Translations under genes and position numbers: made by a program
Origin: Candidatus Pelagibacter sp. IMCC9063
GTDB taxonomy: Bacteria > Pseudomonadota > Alphaproteobacteria > Pelagibacterales > Pelagibacteraceae
DNA: 64,000 nt
Assembly (NCBI RefSeq): GCF_000195085.1
Contig: NC_015380.1
Span: forward strand, 41,001 to 105,000
Direction of reading: 5' to 3'
Part shown: in pieces, positions 28,874 to 38,693 of the stretch
Numbering within the stretch: the stretch's first letter is position 1
Layout of the letters: every line of letters begins with the position of its first letter
The notes under the pieces: model-generated
The model's input: the letters and a program-made list of their open reading frames with translations, nothing else
Told to the model about the DNA's origin: nothing
Database searches by the model: none

Positions 28874-29827
28874 TTAATTATTTGTAATTTTTTCCAATAT
28901 TGTCAAATTTTTTATTTCTTCTTTAATATCTGTTAAAAAACTGTGTTTATTGTTTTTAATAAAAATTTTAAGATGTTTATAAACTAAGCCCATGTCAAAT
29001 TGATCGTTATTTTTTTTGGTTTTCTCCATCTTTACGTTAGTAAAATTTTTATACGTTCTTGTTTTAATGGGAGTAAAATAGTTAATTTTTTTTTCATTTT
29101 CTGTAATTTCGATGATTTTTTTTTGAAAAACAAATTGTAAATTAAAAAAATAATAATCTCTAGCATTAGCAACGTTAACACTTATGCTGATAGCATTTTT
29201 TTTAAGAAAGAATGGGTAGGACAGATCATTAGATTTATAATCATTGATTGGTCTTGCAGCAATTTCAAATGATGGTCTGACTAATAAATAATTAAATATA
29301 TCAAGTAAATGAGAGCCATTATTAAACAAACCCTTGTTGTAGGTGCTGCTAATAGATCTTAATTTTCCATATTTTTCTTTGCTAATAATTTTTTTTAATT
29401 CAATGTAGCTATTGGATAGTCTTCTTTGATAATTAATAAATAGCTTAGTTCTTTTTGGAATTTTTTTAGCAATTTCTAGCCCATGCTTTAAATTTAAACA
29501 CATAGGTTTTTCACAAATTATAATTTTAGGATTTAATTTAAAGCTTTTTTTTAACAATTCATAATGAGTATGTGTTGGAGAGGTAATTATAACTATGTCA
29601 ATATCTAATTTTTTTTTTAAAACATCATTGAAATTTGAATATCCATTTTTCACTCTCCATTTGCTTTTAAATTTTAGTAATTTTTTTTTATTTATATCGT
29701 AACAATATTTAAGATTAAAAAAACTATTTTTTGATATCGCTTTTGCGTGTGAAAAAGTAGAAGAGGATTTTTTGCTTTCATTTAGTCCAGCAATATTTCC
29801 ACAACCTAAAATTAAAATATTTTGCAT
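28874..29827 (-). CDS. Gfo/Idh/MocA family sugar oxidoreductase
   Basis: 317 residues. Seen: ILILGCGNIAGLNE as the dinucleotide motif at residues 4-17, ITSPTHTHYELL, the conserved Lys in CEKPMCLNL and NNGSHLLDIFNYLL with the active-site-region His. Predicted NAD(P)-dependent dehydrogenase acting on a nucleotide sugar, paired with the aminotransferase that follows it. A 93-nt gap lies upstream, one of the longest in the array, so a secondary promoter there is possible; no clear one is seen. Confidence 0.85.
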   Translation of the reverse strand: MQNILILGCGNIAGLNESKKSSSTFSHAKAISKNSFFNLKYCYDINKKKLLKFKSKWRVKNGYSNFNDVLKKKLDIDIVIITSPTHTHYELLKKSFKLNPKIIICEKPMCLNLKHGLEIAKKIPKRTKLFINYQRRLSNSYIELKKIISKEKYGKLRSISSTYNKGLFNNGSHLLDIFNYLLVRPSFEIAARPINDYKSNDLSYPFFLKKNAISISVNVANARDYYFFNLQFVFQKKIIEITENEKKINYFTPIKTRTYKNFTNVKMEKTKKNNDQFDMGLVYKHLKIFIKNNKHSFLTDIKEEIKNLTILEKITNN

Positions 29828-29920
29828 TTAATAGAATGAATAATTTATATAAATTATCATAATTTATATATAGTTATATTTTTTCAAAAAGATAGGCAAT
29901 AAGTAACCACGTTATATGTT

Positions 29921-31153
29921 TTAAAATTTTTTATCGAGAGTTTTTATTTTTTGTAACTCATTAATATAGTTATCTAAGATATCTTTTTTTTTGTTTAATT
30001 GGAGAATAAACTTATCAGCCAGATCCTGGAACTCTTTGCTCTTCTTGGAGGTAAAATCATTTGTTATTATTTTATCTATACATTGCATGGAAGACTTCGT
30101 TACATTTGATAATTTGCAAAGAGTATAAATTGTTTTATTTTTTTGGAGATGATCTGCAATAATGAGTTTTTTATTTAAATATAAAGCATCTATCAAAACG
30201 CTTGTACCAAAACCAATGATTATTTCGTGTTTCAGGATAAGTTCCGGGGTTTTGACTTTATTTGCAATTTTTAAATTATATTTATTTTTAAATTTAGTTA
30301 ACAGTTTATTTGCTTTTAAATCATACTTATTGAATTTTCCTCTAACATGAGGTTTTGCCGTCACCTGATTTGGGAATTTGTTTAAAACTTCTTTAACGAG
30401 CTTAAAAGTTTTATCTATGTCTACTTTAAAAGACCAATGTGGCAATAAAAATAAAACTTTTTTTTTATTTAACTGAGCTAGATTTTTTTTTAATATACTA
30501 TAATTATATTTTATCCATTTTTTTGAATATCTTGCGCTACCCCAAACTTTAATAATTTTTTCATTTATGCCCAGATTTAATGCGCGAGCTTTAGTAATTT
30601 GATTTTCTACAATATAATAGTCATACAAATTGTGGTCAGAAAAAATCTCAAAAGTTTTGTTTTTATTTTTTAATGTATTAGAAAGTAAATAATTCGTATT
30701 TTCATTAAGATAAATGTTAAAACCGTGAGGTAAAGCTATTGAATGTATATCTAAAAATTTAGCTGGAATGATGTGATGAGAAAAATCCCCCCAACTATAA
30801 AAAATAAAATTTATTCCAATTTTTCTTAAATTAGACACTTTGCTGAATAAAGTTTTAAGAAAAGAAAATAAATAAAAATTTTTTTTAATATAAATAAAAT
30901 TTTTTTTTATAATGAAATTTAAAACTTTTAAAAAATAATATAAAAAAAAGCTTTCCTTATGTTCACTCTGCTTAAGAACTTTAAAGTTATCAAAATTTTT
31001 AAATAATTTAAATCTATAATCTTCCTCATAGTTAAAATTTTGTGAAATTTGTAAAAAAACTTTGTATTTTTTTTTTAATAAAAACCAAATTAATGGAGAG
31101 GCTTGATCAAAGTTATTTTCACTATTAATATAAAATAAAGAAGATATTTTCAT
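29921..31153 (-). CDS. GT-B-like surface polysaccharide transferase, CDP-glycerol-transferase-like
   Basis: 410 residues with two halves of GT-B character. Seen: FYSWGDFSHHIIPAKF, IALPHGFNIY, WGSARYSKKWIKY, LFLLPHWSF, and near the C terminus IIGFGTSVLIDALYLNK, an arrangement known from capsule and teichoic-acid-like glycerophosphotransferases and related putative glycosyltransferases. No signal peptide is seen. It stands between the predicted LIC12162-family transferase and the dehydrogenase/aminotransferase pair. Donor and acceptor are not predictable. Confidence 0.6.
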   Translation of the reverse strand: MKISSLFYINSENNFDQASPLIWFLLKKKYKVFLQISQNFNYEEDYRFKLFKNFDNFKVLKQSEHKESFFLYYFLKVLNFIIKKNFIYIKKNFYLFSFLKTLFSKVSNLRKIGINFIFYSWGDFSHHIIPAKFLDIHSIALPHGFNIYLNENTNYLLSNTLKNKNKTFEIFSDHNLYDYYIVENQITKARALNLGINEKIIKVWGSARYSKKWIKYNYSILKKNLAQLNKKKVLFLLPHWSFKVDIDKTFKLVKEVLNKFPNQVTAKPHVRGKFNKYDLKANKLLTKFKNKYNLKIANKVKTPELILKHEIIIGFGTSVLIDALYLNKKLIIADHLQKNKTIYTLCKLSNVTKSSMQCIDKIITNDFTSKKSKEFQDLADKFILQLNKKKDILDNYINELQKIKTLDKKF

Positions 31154-31210
31154 AAATATTATTTACAATACTTGGATTTAATTTGAAAAACATATTCTTA
31201 AAGAATTTAC

Positions 31211-32954
31211 TTAAAATAAGATATCGTTTTTTCTATAATCTGTGAAGGATTTAGTTAAAACATATTTTTTTTTAAATTCTTCTAGACAGTCCTGGACATC
31301 AGTCAATCCGAACCAAGAATATGGATCTTTCCAATATTTATTAATGTGATTAGCTGCTTTAACTGCACTAAAGAAAATAATTTTATTTTTTTTAACTTAA
31401 TAATAATTTTTTTGGTACTGGAATGTCTTTCATAAAACTTTTTATTGTATAGTAAAATAAAAGGCCTTTTAGACAAAATAGCTTCTATCAAAGTTGTTTC
31501 AGGATAGCTAAGAATCAATATTTTAGAATCTTGAATAAAATCGACTATCGAATTCTTTTTATAAATGATGTCATCTTTAAATTCTTTTCTATAATGCCAC
31601 TTAAAATTAAATCCATTTAAAATAGTTTTGGTTTTTATTTTGCATTTAGTTTGAATATTTTTATCCAAATTTTTAATAAAGGAAACTAGTAATCTGTAGG
31701 TATATAAAGATTGAGAGGAAGTTGCGTAATACTGCACTCTATAATTCCACATTGGAGTTTCTCCACAAAAAATTGAGCAATTTTTTCCTAATGTTTTTTT
31801 AATATTTAAAATTTTATATTCATGTACATTAAGTTTTATTTTTTTTGTTTTTTTAGGATTGGTTTGTAAAAAGTAAATTTTTTATTAGCTATCATCTCTT
31901 CGAAATTGAAGATCTCCTTGAAGGCTGGCAAAGATCCACCGTGCTCTAAAATAAATAATTTAGTTTTATTGATTATGTGTTTGGCATATTGGAATTTATC
32001 ACTTATGGATTGAAAATGCATAAAAGATGTAGTGATTGACTTGTATTGAGTTTTTTTACAAATTGGATTATTTAGGTAATTATAATTCTCTAAATAAACC
32101 GTTGGAAAATCATTTTTTAAAATTTTATTAAAAAAGGAGGAAAAACTTTTTTTTTCAGAAATTTTATAGTGAATTCCTTCGATAAACTTTTTTCTACTTT
32201 CTAAATCTGTAGAGACGCCTAAATAAAAATTATTAATTTTTTCAGCAAAAGAAAGACCATAAGTATAAATATTTTTATTTAAAAATTTTCTATAAAAAAA
32301 ATAACCAAAATTTGTATCAATTATTAAATTTTTTCTACTGGCCTTTTTTACAAAAATATTCACAATAAAAAAAATTATTCGAAGAAGAAAATATGTATAT
32401 TTTTTAAAAAAACTGACATTTAGATCAATTTTTTTATTTTTGGAGATTTTGTTATTATTAATAAATCTATAATCTAAATTTTTATATCTAACTATATCAA
32501 AATATAATTTTTCATTCCATTCGTCTGTTTGTGATATTTTTAATAAATGATTATAGTCTAAAATTTTTTGCGAAAATTCGTTGGATCTATTAAAAAAAAC
32601 AAAACAACTTTTCTTTTTTTTTATTTTGCTTATTGTCTCCCATCTATCAAAAATTATACTTACGTAACTAAGAAGCCAAGGAAAAAGTAAAAAAATCCAA
32701 TATTTTCTACTGTATTTTACACCATGAATTTTATTAAGAATGGGGGTTAATCTGTTCAAGATACTGAATGAAAATTTTTTTAAAAACAGATAGTCTTTAT
32801 TCAGTTTCTTTCTATCGTCCCAATGATACTTTAAAACTTTTTTAGATATAGATCTACTGAATAGCTGATTGGAAGGTACGGCCCAGTGCCCTAAATATAA
32901 TATATTTTTTTTATAAAAAAATTTTTTAGTTGCTATTATTAAGCTTGTCTTCAT
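31211..32954 (-). CDS. LIC12162-family putative transferase (two frameshifts)
   Basis: About 581 residues. The N part has the family-like IIATKKFFYKKNILYLGHWA, KYHWDDRKKLNKDYLFL, NKIHGVKYSRKYWIFLLFPW and FDRWETI; later come FILEHGGSL, CGETPMWNYRVQ, LSYPETTLIEAILSKRPFI and, in another frame, AANHINKYWKDPYSWFG near the C terminus. Breaks are in T8 runs of the plus strand (31839-31846 and 31386-31393). I extended the end to 31211 on that basis. The family occurs in spirochaete and marine LPS loci and is a predicted sugar transferase of unknown specificity. Confidence 0.78.
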
Positions 32955-32957
32955 TTG

Positions 32958-34277
32958 CTACACACAACCATCTTTTCTGAGTGTATCTAAAATATTAATT
33001 AGATCAAAATCTCCCCATTTTTTTGTCAAAAAATGTAGGCCAAAAGGTAAATTACCAGGCCCTTTAAAAAGAGGAGCAAATACTAATGGTAAATGCAAAA
33101 AAGTCCATATTAATGAAGCATCATCTTTTTCTAACTCATTTTTTTTTGGCGCTATACCGCATGTTGCAGGTGATATTATTAAGTCAAAATTTTTAAGTAC
33201 TTTTTCAATTTTTTCACATAAATATTTTTGCTTACCCAATGAGTTAAAGTAATCTGAATTTGATATTGCTTCTCCTTTTTTTATTAAATTTTTCATTGCT
33301 GCAGAAATTTTTCTCCCAGATTTTTTTTCTCTCATAAAATAGTAAGACAATGACTTCTGGTAGATTATTGAATGATGCTTGTGTATATCATTAAATTCAC
33401 TATCAAGTTTAATCTCCTGAATATTTGAGTATTTTTTTTTTAATTCATCTATATAACGATTAATTTCAATTTTTGTATAATCTTCTAAATTATCCCAAAC
33501 TGCAGTTTTTATGAAAGCAATATTTGGATTCTTAATAATAGCTTGTTTTTTTTGATCAATATTTTCGAAAACAAAAGGATAATTCTCTCCTTTCACTCTT
33601 AAAGATTCTAAAATTGTTTTCATATTCTCTAATTTGCTAGATACAAATCCAATGGTATCTAATGTATCGCATGTTTTTAAAACTCCCGTTCTTGGTATTA
33701 GGCCAAATGAGGGCTTCAACGCCCAGACACCATTATAGCTTGCTGGCCTACTCAAAGATCCTGCCGTTTGAGTGCCTAGGGCAAATGGAACTATTCCCAG
33801 TGAAACTGCTATTGCAGAACCAGTTGAAGATGTTCCTGGAATTCTATTTGAATCGTGGGGATTAATACCGCTTGTTTCGTGATGAACCGCAAACTCAGCC
33901 GTTGTTGACTTTCCCATTAAAACGGCACCATCTTCTAAAAGACTGTCTATAATTCTTGCATTATTACCCGCTCTAAACCCCTTCCAGATTCCCGATCCCA
34001 TTTCAGTATTATACTGAATTGTGTTGATTATATCTTTGGCAAGAAAAGGAATGCCTCCCAATGAACACTTACTATTTGAGTTATTTGAAACTTTGAAATT
34101 TTTGCTTTCTAATAATTTTTGGCTTGATTTAGTTAAAAAATTATATTTGTGATACTTTTTTATTTTAAGTAAAAATAATTTTAAAATTTGATTTGCATTA
34201 ATCTCTTCTTTTTCTAGTAATAATTTTATTTCGTCTATTGAGTAATTAAGAAACAGATTCTCATCAATTTTTTTCAC
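32958..34277 (-). CDS. Amidase signature family amidohydrolase
   Basis: 439 residues. Hydrolyses an amide through a Ser-cisSer-Lys triad. Seen: Lys in GIPFLAKDIINT (about residue 80), the cis-Ser in PGTSSTGSA, and the nucleophile Ser in GTQTAGSLSRPASYNGV, followed by ALKPSFGLIPRTGV. Both length and motif order fit the family. The start codon overlaps the stop of the sugar amidotransferase gene in an ATGA (4 nt), so the two proteins are probably made together. It may release ammonia for that enzyme, which here has no HisH/HisF partner, or trim an amidated product. That role is inference. Confidence 0.9.
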   Translation of the reverse strand: MKKIDENLFLNYSIDEIKLLLEKEEINANQILKLFLLKIKKYHKYNFLTKSSQKLLESKNFKVSNNSNSKCSLGGIPFLAKDIINTIQYNTEMGSGIWKGFRAGNNARIIDSLLEDGAVLMGKSTTAEFAVHHETSGINPHDSNRIPGTSSTGSAIAVSLGIVPFALGTQTAGSLSRPASYNGVWALKPSFGLIPRTGVLKTCDTLDTIGFVSSKLENMKTILESLRVKGENYPFVFENIDQKKQAIIKNPNIAFIKTAVWDNLEDYTKIEINRYIDELKKKYSNIQEIKLDSEFNDIHKHHSIIYQKSLSYYFMREKKSGRKISAAMKNLIKKGEAISNSDYFNSLGKQKYLCEKIEKVLKNFDLIISPATCGIAPKKNELEKDDASLIWTFLHLPLVFAPLFKGPGNLPFGLHFLTKKWGDFDLINILDTLRKDGCV

Positions 34278-35437
34278 TTAATATCTTTAGTTATAATTTG
34301 TTCAGAATGAGGTATTAATTTTTCTACATGTTTAGTCTTTTTAGCTTTTATTGGTAGGCTTTCTTTCTTCAATTTATCTACTTTTTTATCATTCATAATC
34401 TCAAGAAATTCTTTTTCGGAATAACCTGTAATTTTTAAATAGTAGTCTAAAGCCTCGGGTCTTTCGCTGTCATGCATTTCTACCAGCTTTTCACCTTCTG
34501 ACTTGGTAAGCAGTCCTCTTCGAATATCCTGACAAGCTTGCCAAGTTGTTCTCCCAAATCCTCTTTTTAAATAGCAGGTAAAATCATGGACTCCTGCCAT
34601 AATACATTCTACACTTTTGTAATTTTTATAAGTACCTTCCATTTTAGTTTCTTTCCAGCCATACTCTTTTTTTATAAATTCAACTTGCTTTTCATCATCC
34701 CAAAAAATAAAATCTCCTAGGTGAATACCTACACATCCAATCTTATCTACTTCATTTTGGCTTGGCAGCTCGAATGGAAAGAGGTCTTTTTTTGTAAGAT
34801 TCTTTGTTACCATCTGATCTGGTGTTTTTTTGGCCGATATCTTTACAAAAAAATCTTTGTCGTATTTGAATTTGCTAGACCCGTATTTATCTCTTCCACT
34901 AGTTTCTGATACATTTTCCCCCCAAATTAATAATGGTATATTAAATTTAGTTGCTACCTGTATTGGAAAAGCGCCAACTCCTGAATGGCAGTGCCAACAA
35001 GAGTCTCCTATTTTTTTTAAGGATTCTTTTGCTGTTTTTGCCACAAGATTTCTTGCTGGTGTAAATTGTATGTGGTCTAGATTAAATTTTTCAAGACATA
35101 GTTGCAGATTATAAAATCCAGTTTCTGAATACCAGTTGTGATTAAAGGTTACTGCTAAAGGCTTTACATTATAGATTTTTGTTAAAATATGTGCTTGAAA
35201 AAAACTATCCTTCCCCCCAGAGATTGGTAAAATACAATCGTAATTATTTCCTGACTTTTTTTTTGCATCTGATAGAATTTTTTTTAGTGTTTTTTCTCTT
35301 TTTGACCAGTCAATATGCATTTTATCTTCGGAAGACTGGCATGCTGTACAAATACCAAGATCATCAAAAGAAACTCCCTCTTGAGTTTCGGGCATTAAGC
35401 ATCTACTGCAGTATTTGATGTTATCTTTAAAGCTCAT
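34274..35437 (-). CDS. N-acetyl sugar amidotransferase, PseA-like
   Basis: 387 intact residues. Seen: two zinc-type Cys pairs (C10/C13 and C30/C33), the ATP-pyrophosphatase loop PISGGKDSFFQ, WHCHSGVGAFP, IWGENVSETSG, and FGRTTWQACQDIRRG in the C-terminal half. Predicted to make an acetamidino group on an ulosonic acid, as PseA does for pseudaminic acid. It lies in the same stretch as PseB, PseF and PseI and, unlike the other two homologues in the window, has no HisH/HisF genes beside it; an amidase gene overlaps it instead. Confidence 0.88.
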   Translation of the reverse strand: MSFKDNIKYCSRCLMPETQEGVSFDDLGICTACQSSEDKMHIDWSKREKTLKKILSDAKKKSGNNYDCILPISGGKDSFFQAHILTKIYNVKPLAVTFNHNWYSETGFYNLQLCLEKFNLDHIQFTPARNLVAKTAKESLKKIGDSCWHCHSGVGAFPIQVATKFNIPLLIWGENVSETSGRDKYGSSKFKYDKDFFVKISAKKTPDQMVTKNLTKKDLFPFELPSQNEVDKIGCVGIHLGDFIFWDDEKQVEFIKKEYGWKETKMEGTYKNYKSVECIMAGVHDFTCYLKRGFGRTTWQACQDIRRGLLTKSEGEKLVEMHDSERPEALDYYLKITGYSEKEFLEIMNDKKVDKLKKESLPIKAKKTKHVEKLIPHSEQIITKDIK

Positions 35438-35504
35438 CTTTATTTAACATATTCCTTAATTAATTTAATAAATTCTATTATTTTACTTATAAATAAATTT
35501 TATC

Positions 35505-36323
35505 TTATTGATAGACTTTGTTCCCAACATATTTTGCCGCTATGGCTGCAGCCTTACTATAACTCAGCACATACTTGCATAACTGTAAATCATTTTCTAA
35601 AAGTAGATTTTTTGAAACACTTATTCTGCATTGGGTTTCAATAGCAAGTTTTTGAAAACTTAAAAATTTTTCCTTGGGATGGGGTCTTAAAACTATATAT
35701 CTAATTTTTTTATTATACTTTAATATTTTTTTAATATCTTCAACAATCTTTTTTTTAGTGAGTATTAAATTGTTCTTATCAGATGATATTTTTTTTGAAA
35801 AACTTTTAAAAGCATTTCCAGCAACCAAAAGATATTCACTATTAAGATTAGAATTCCTAAATTTTAGATAATATTTTTTTCTTTCATTTTTCAAGCTTAA
35901 AAAGTTTATTGTGCAGTTGGTCTTATTTCGAAAAAATAATTTTATTTTGCTAAAATTTATTCCCCAGACTATATTGGGAACTAAAAGCTTTTCATGGAAA
36001 AAAAATCTTTCATTAAAATAATTATCTTGATCCACGATCGAAATTAATTGCTTATTATTTCTTAAGGCATAATTCATAATTTTAAAATTAAAATTAGACC
36101 ATCCTGTTGAGCAAACAATCGACTGATAATTCTTTAAATAATTAATATTACTCTCACACTTTAATTCTGTAAATTTTTTTAAAAAAATTTTCTTAGCTGG
36201 ACCTTTTAAAAAAAAAGTAAAATTTTTCATACTTGAAAAATTATTACTTAAATAGCATAGTAATAATTCTGCTGATCCTGCGTCATAGCAGCAAAAAATA
36301 GTTTTTTTTTTATTTAAAGGCAT
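35505..36323 (-). CDS. Hypothetical GT-B-like protein of nonulosonic acid locus
   Basis: 272 residues, not recognised by a characterised family. It starts KKTIFCCYDAGSAELLLCYL, has FLKGPAKKIFLKKF, STGWSNFNFK, IVDQDNYFNERF and a later IVLRPHPKEKFLSF plus YVLSYSKAAAIAA, giving a two-domain GT-B-like appearance. It overlaps the GT2 gene by 14 nt within the pseudaminic module. A role as the missing UDP-sugar hydrolase (PseG) was considered, but the typical PseG N-terminal glycine-rich motif is absent. Function is left open. Confidence 0.55.
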   Translation of the reverse strand: MPLNKKKTIFCCYDAGSAELLLCYLSNNFSSMKNFTFFLKGPAKKIFLKKFTELKCESNINYLKNYQSIVCSTGWSNFNFKIMNYALRNNKQLISIVDQDNYFNERFFFHEKLLVPNIVWGINFSKIKLFFRNKTNCTINFLSLKNERKKYYLKFRNSNLNSEYLLVAGNAFKSFSKKISSDKNNLILTKKKIVEDIKKILKYNKKIRYIVLRPHPKEKFLSFQKLAIETQCRISVSKNLLLENDLQLCKYVLSYSKAAAIAAKYVGNKVYQ

Positions 36324-36963
36324 AATAATAAAAATGTTTTATAAAAGACTTAAAAATTTTTATATTGGCACTTATTGAATTTCCAAATCTTGAACTTCCA
36401 ACTCTTTTTTTAACACTTAAATTAATATTCTTATATTTTGATTTTTTTTTTATAAACTCAAACATTAAATCGGTACCAATTGAATTGTATCTATCAAAAT
36501 AACCAATATCTTTAAAGATCTTGAAATTATAACATTTTACTCCACACATTGGATCATTTATTTTGAAAAAAAATTTGCAATAATAAGAAAATATTTTTTC
36601 CGAAATTCTGCAGATTCTTGACCTCTCTCCAATAATCAAATCTACATTTTGATTAATTAATTTCTTTATTTTTAATAATTCATTTGAATAAAACTGATTG
36701 TCAGCATCAAAAGTTATAACAAAGTCAAAACTATAATTTTTTAAAAAATCGAAACCTACTGCTAAGCTTGCATCATATCCTTTATTAAATGGGTTTTTTA
36801 AGACAGTTGCACCACTTTTTTTTGCTAGCAAAAAAGTTTTGTCGACTGATGCATCATCTATAACAAATACCTGTCCAAATTTTTTGCAAGAATCTACCAC
36901 TTTAGCAATGGTTTTTGACTCATTGTAAGCGGGTATGATTATGGCTATTTTAAATCTTTCCAA
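36310..36963 (-). CDS. Glycosyltransferase family 2, DPM-synthase-like
   Basis: 217 residues. Seen: IAIIIPAYNESKTIAKVVDS, VIDDASVDKT, NKGYDASLAVGFDF and the intact metal-binding motif in FDADNQFYS, then GERSRI and DPMCGVKCYN. This is the short soluble form without C-terminal helices; the family often charges a polyprenyl phosphate. It overlaps PseI upstream by 19 nt and the next gene by 14 nt, so it is co-translated with the pseudaminic genes. Confidence 0.85.
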   Translation of the reverse strand: MERFKIAIIIPAYNESKTIAKVVDSCKKFGQVFVIDDASVDKTFLLAKKSGATVLKNPFNKGYDASLAVGFDFLKNYSFDFVITFDADNQFYSNELLKIKKLINQNVDLIIGERSRICRISEKIFSYYCKFFFKINDPMCGVKCYNFKIFKDIGYFDRYNSIGTDLMFEFIKKKSKYKNINLSVKKRVGSSRFGNSISANIKIFKSFIKHFYYYAFK

Positions 36964-38020
36964 AGAATAGCCTCTCCAGGATTTTTATTTTTTTTGATCT
37001 TTTTTCCAATTATTTTATTTATATCATATGGGATGACCGATCCTTTTGGAGCTGGCCTAAGACAAATTAGATCCGATCTATTGATAATTTGACCTGAACC
37101 TATAAAACGATTAGTGCAAATAGACCTCCTCTGAATAATACTAGTTTTTTTTTCATTATCTTCTATTATTTTAATTCCGTTACCTAGAGAATTTTCAAGG
37201 TTTCTACTCTCTAAAACCATGATTTTCCATGATTTGGGGTTCATTGAAAAAAGATGGTCAGGTCCAGATAAATTATTATTATCAGTAAAATGTTTTTCAA
37301 TAACTCTTGCGCCCATTGCAATAGCTCCCAACACTGTTGCATGACCCGGAGTATGATCGCTTAAACCCAAAACCAAATTTGGAAATTTTTTCTTAAAAGA
37401 ATTAAGTACATTTAAATTGATGTATTTAAAATTCTCCAGACTTGCTGTATAGTTTGTATTACATTGCATTAAACAAATATTAGAAGTTTTTTTTTTAATA
37501 ACATCAATTGCTTTCTTTACGTCGTTAAAAGTTGAAGCTCCAGTAGCAATAAAAATTGGCTTCTTGTAATTAGCTGTCTTTTTCAGCATTTCATGCCAAG
37601 TAATATCTCCAGATCCAATTTTAAATGCACTTACTTTTTTATTTAAATATTTTAGATATTCCAAATCATAGATAGCAGAAAAAAAATCAATTCCACATTC
37701 TTTGCATTTTTTTTTAATTTTTCTGTCCAGTCCAAAGGAATTGAGGCTTCCTTGTAAACTTCAAAGACAGACTTTTTCCATTTAGATTGGTGATCAAGTT
37801 TAGATCTAATTTTTTTAAACTCAAAGTCACTTACTATAGTTTCTGCTTTGAAATGCTGAAACTTAGCAGCATTAGCTCCGCTTTCAGCTGCCAATTCTAT
37901 TAGTTTTAAAGCTTTAGATAGCTTGCCGTTATGATTGGCTGCAATATCTGCGATAAAATAAGTGGGATTATCCCAACCTATTTTTGTCCGATTAATTAAA
38001 AAATTTTTATTAAATTTCAT
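36945..38020 (-). CDS. pseI: Pseudaminic acid synthase / NeuB family (frameshifted)
   Basis: Condenses a 6-deoxy diacetamido-hexose with phosphoenolpyruvate to give a nonulosonic acid. Joined length is about 358 residues. Seen: FIADIAANHNGKLSKAL and AAKFQHFKAETI at the N terminus, KIGSGDITWHEML, IATGAS, LGLSDHTPGH, VIEKHFTD and SGPDHLFS, and a C-terminal SAF domain with RRSICTNRFIGSGQ. The break lies in an A9 run of the coding strand (plus 37707-37715); one more A gives KCKECGIDFFSAIYDLEYL. The adjacent PseF supports Pse over Leg or Neu specificity. Confidence 0.85.
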
Positions 38021-38693
38021 TTAGTTTATATTTAAAATATTTTTCTGCTCTTTTCCAGTCACTATAATTATCAATATCTACAAACCTCCAATCTGGGACC
38101 TCGTAAGCAATTGCACCAGAATGTAATTTTTTATTTTTAGTCCATGCCTCAATACTACCCCAGTAGAACTGACCTGCATCATGATAGCTTGTGACCAGAT
38201 CTTGTGTTCTGCTCATCTCTTTTGATTTGAAAATAAATTCTATAATATTTTTTTTTACTTTAAATGAACGTTCAATTGGATGAGAATTTTTAATTACTGG
38301 AAATACAAATCTCTTTCTGTTTTTTTTTAATAGGGCATAAGTCTTTATTAAATCATTTTTAGTCACAAAAGGAGTGCATGGATAGACACAACAGATATTT
38401 TTTATACTTTTATTTATAGAAATTTTTTTAAGTGCGTCTTTTATAACTGGTAAAGTAGGTGTAAAATCATCTGCTAAATCCTTTTCTCTGATAAACGGTA
38501 TGGTCGCTCCATATTTTTTTGCAATATCAGCTATTTTCAAACTATCAGTAGTTACATAAATATTTTTAAATAGCTTAGATTTTTTTAATATTTCAATTGT
38601 CCAAGCAATCATTGGTTTGGAAAAAAATAATTTTATATTCTTATTTTTTATTCTTTTGCTTCCTCCCCTCGCAGGTATAATTGCAATATTCAT
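38010..38693 (-). CDS. pseF: Pseudaminic acid cytidylyltransferase
   Basis: 227 residues. Activates pseudaminic acid as CMP-Pse. Seen: IAIIPARGGSKRIKNKNIK, VTTDSLKIADIAKKYGA, FIREKDLADDFTPTLPVI, CVYPCTPFV, SYHDAGQFYWG and VDIDNYSDWKRAE; the AYHDAGQFYWG-type motif and ADDxTxTxPVI distinguish PseF from NeuA/LegF. The start overlaps the stop of PseB by one nucleotide and the gene overlaps PseI by 11 nt. Confidence 0.9.
   Translation of the reverse strand: MNIAIIPARGGSKRIKNKNIKLFFSKPMIAWTIEILKKSKLFKNIYVTTDSLKIADIAKKYGATIPFIREKDLADDFTPTLPVIKDALKKISINKSIKNICCVYPCTPFVTKNDLIKTYALLKKNRKRFVFPVIKNSHPIERSFKVKKNIIEFIFKSKEMSRTQDLVTSYHDAGQFYWGSIEAWTKNKKLHSGAIAYEVPDWRFVDIDNYSDWKRAEKYFKYKLNEI

Noticed and set aside
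34830..35114. Plus-strand open frame of 94 codons
   Set aside because: It is opposite the intact PseA-like gene.
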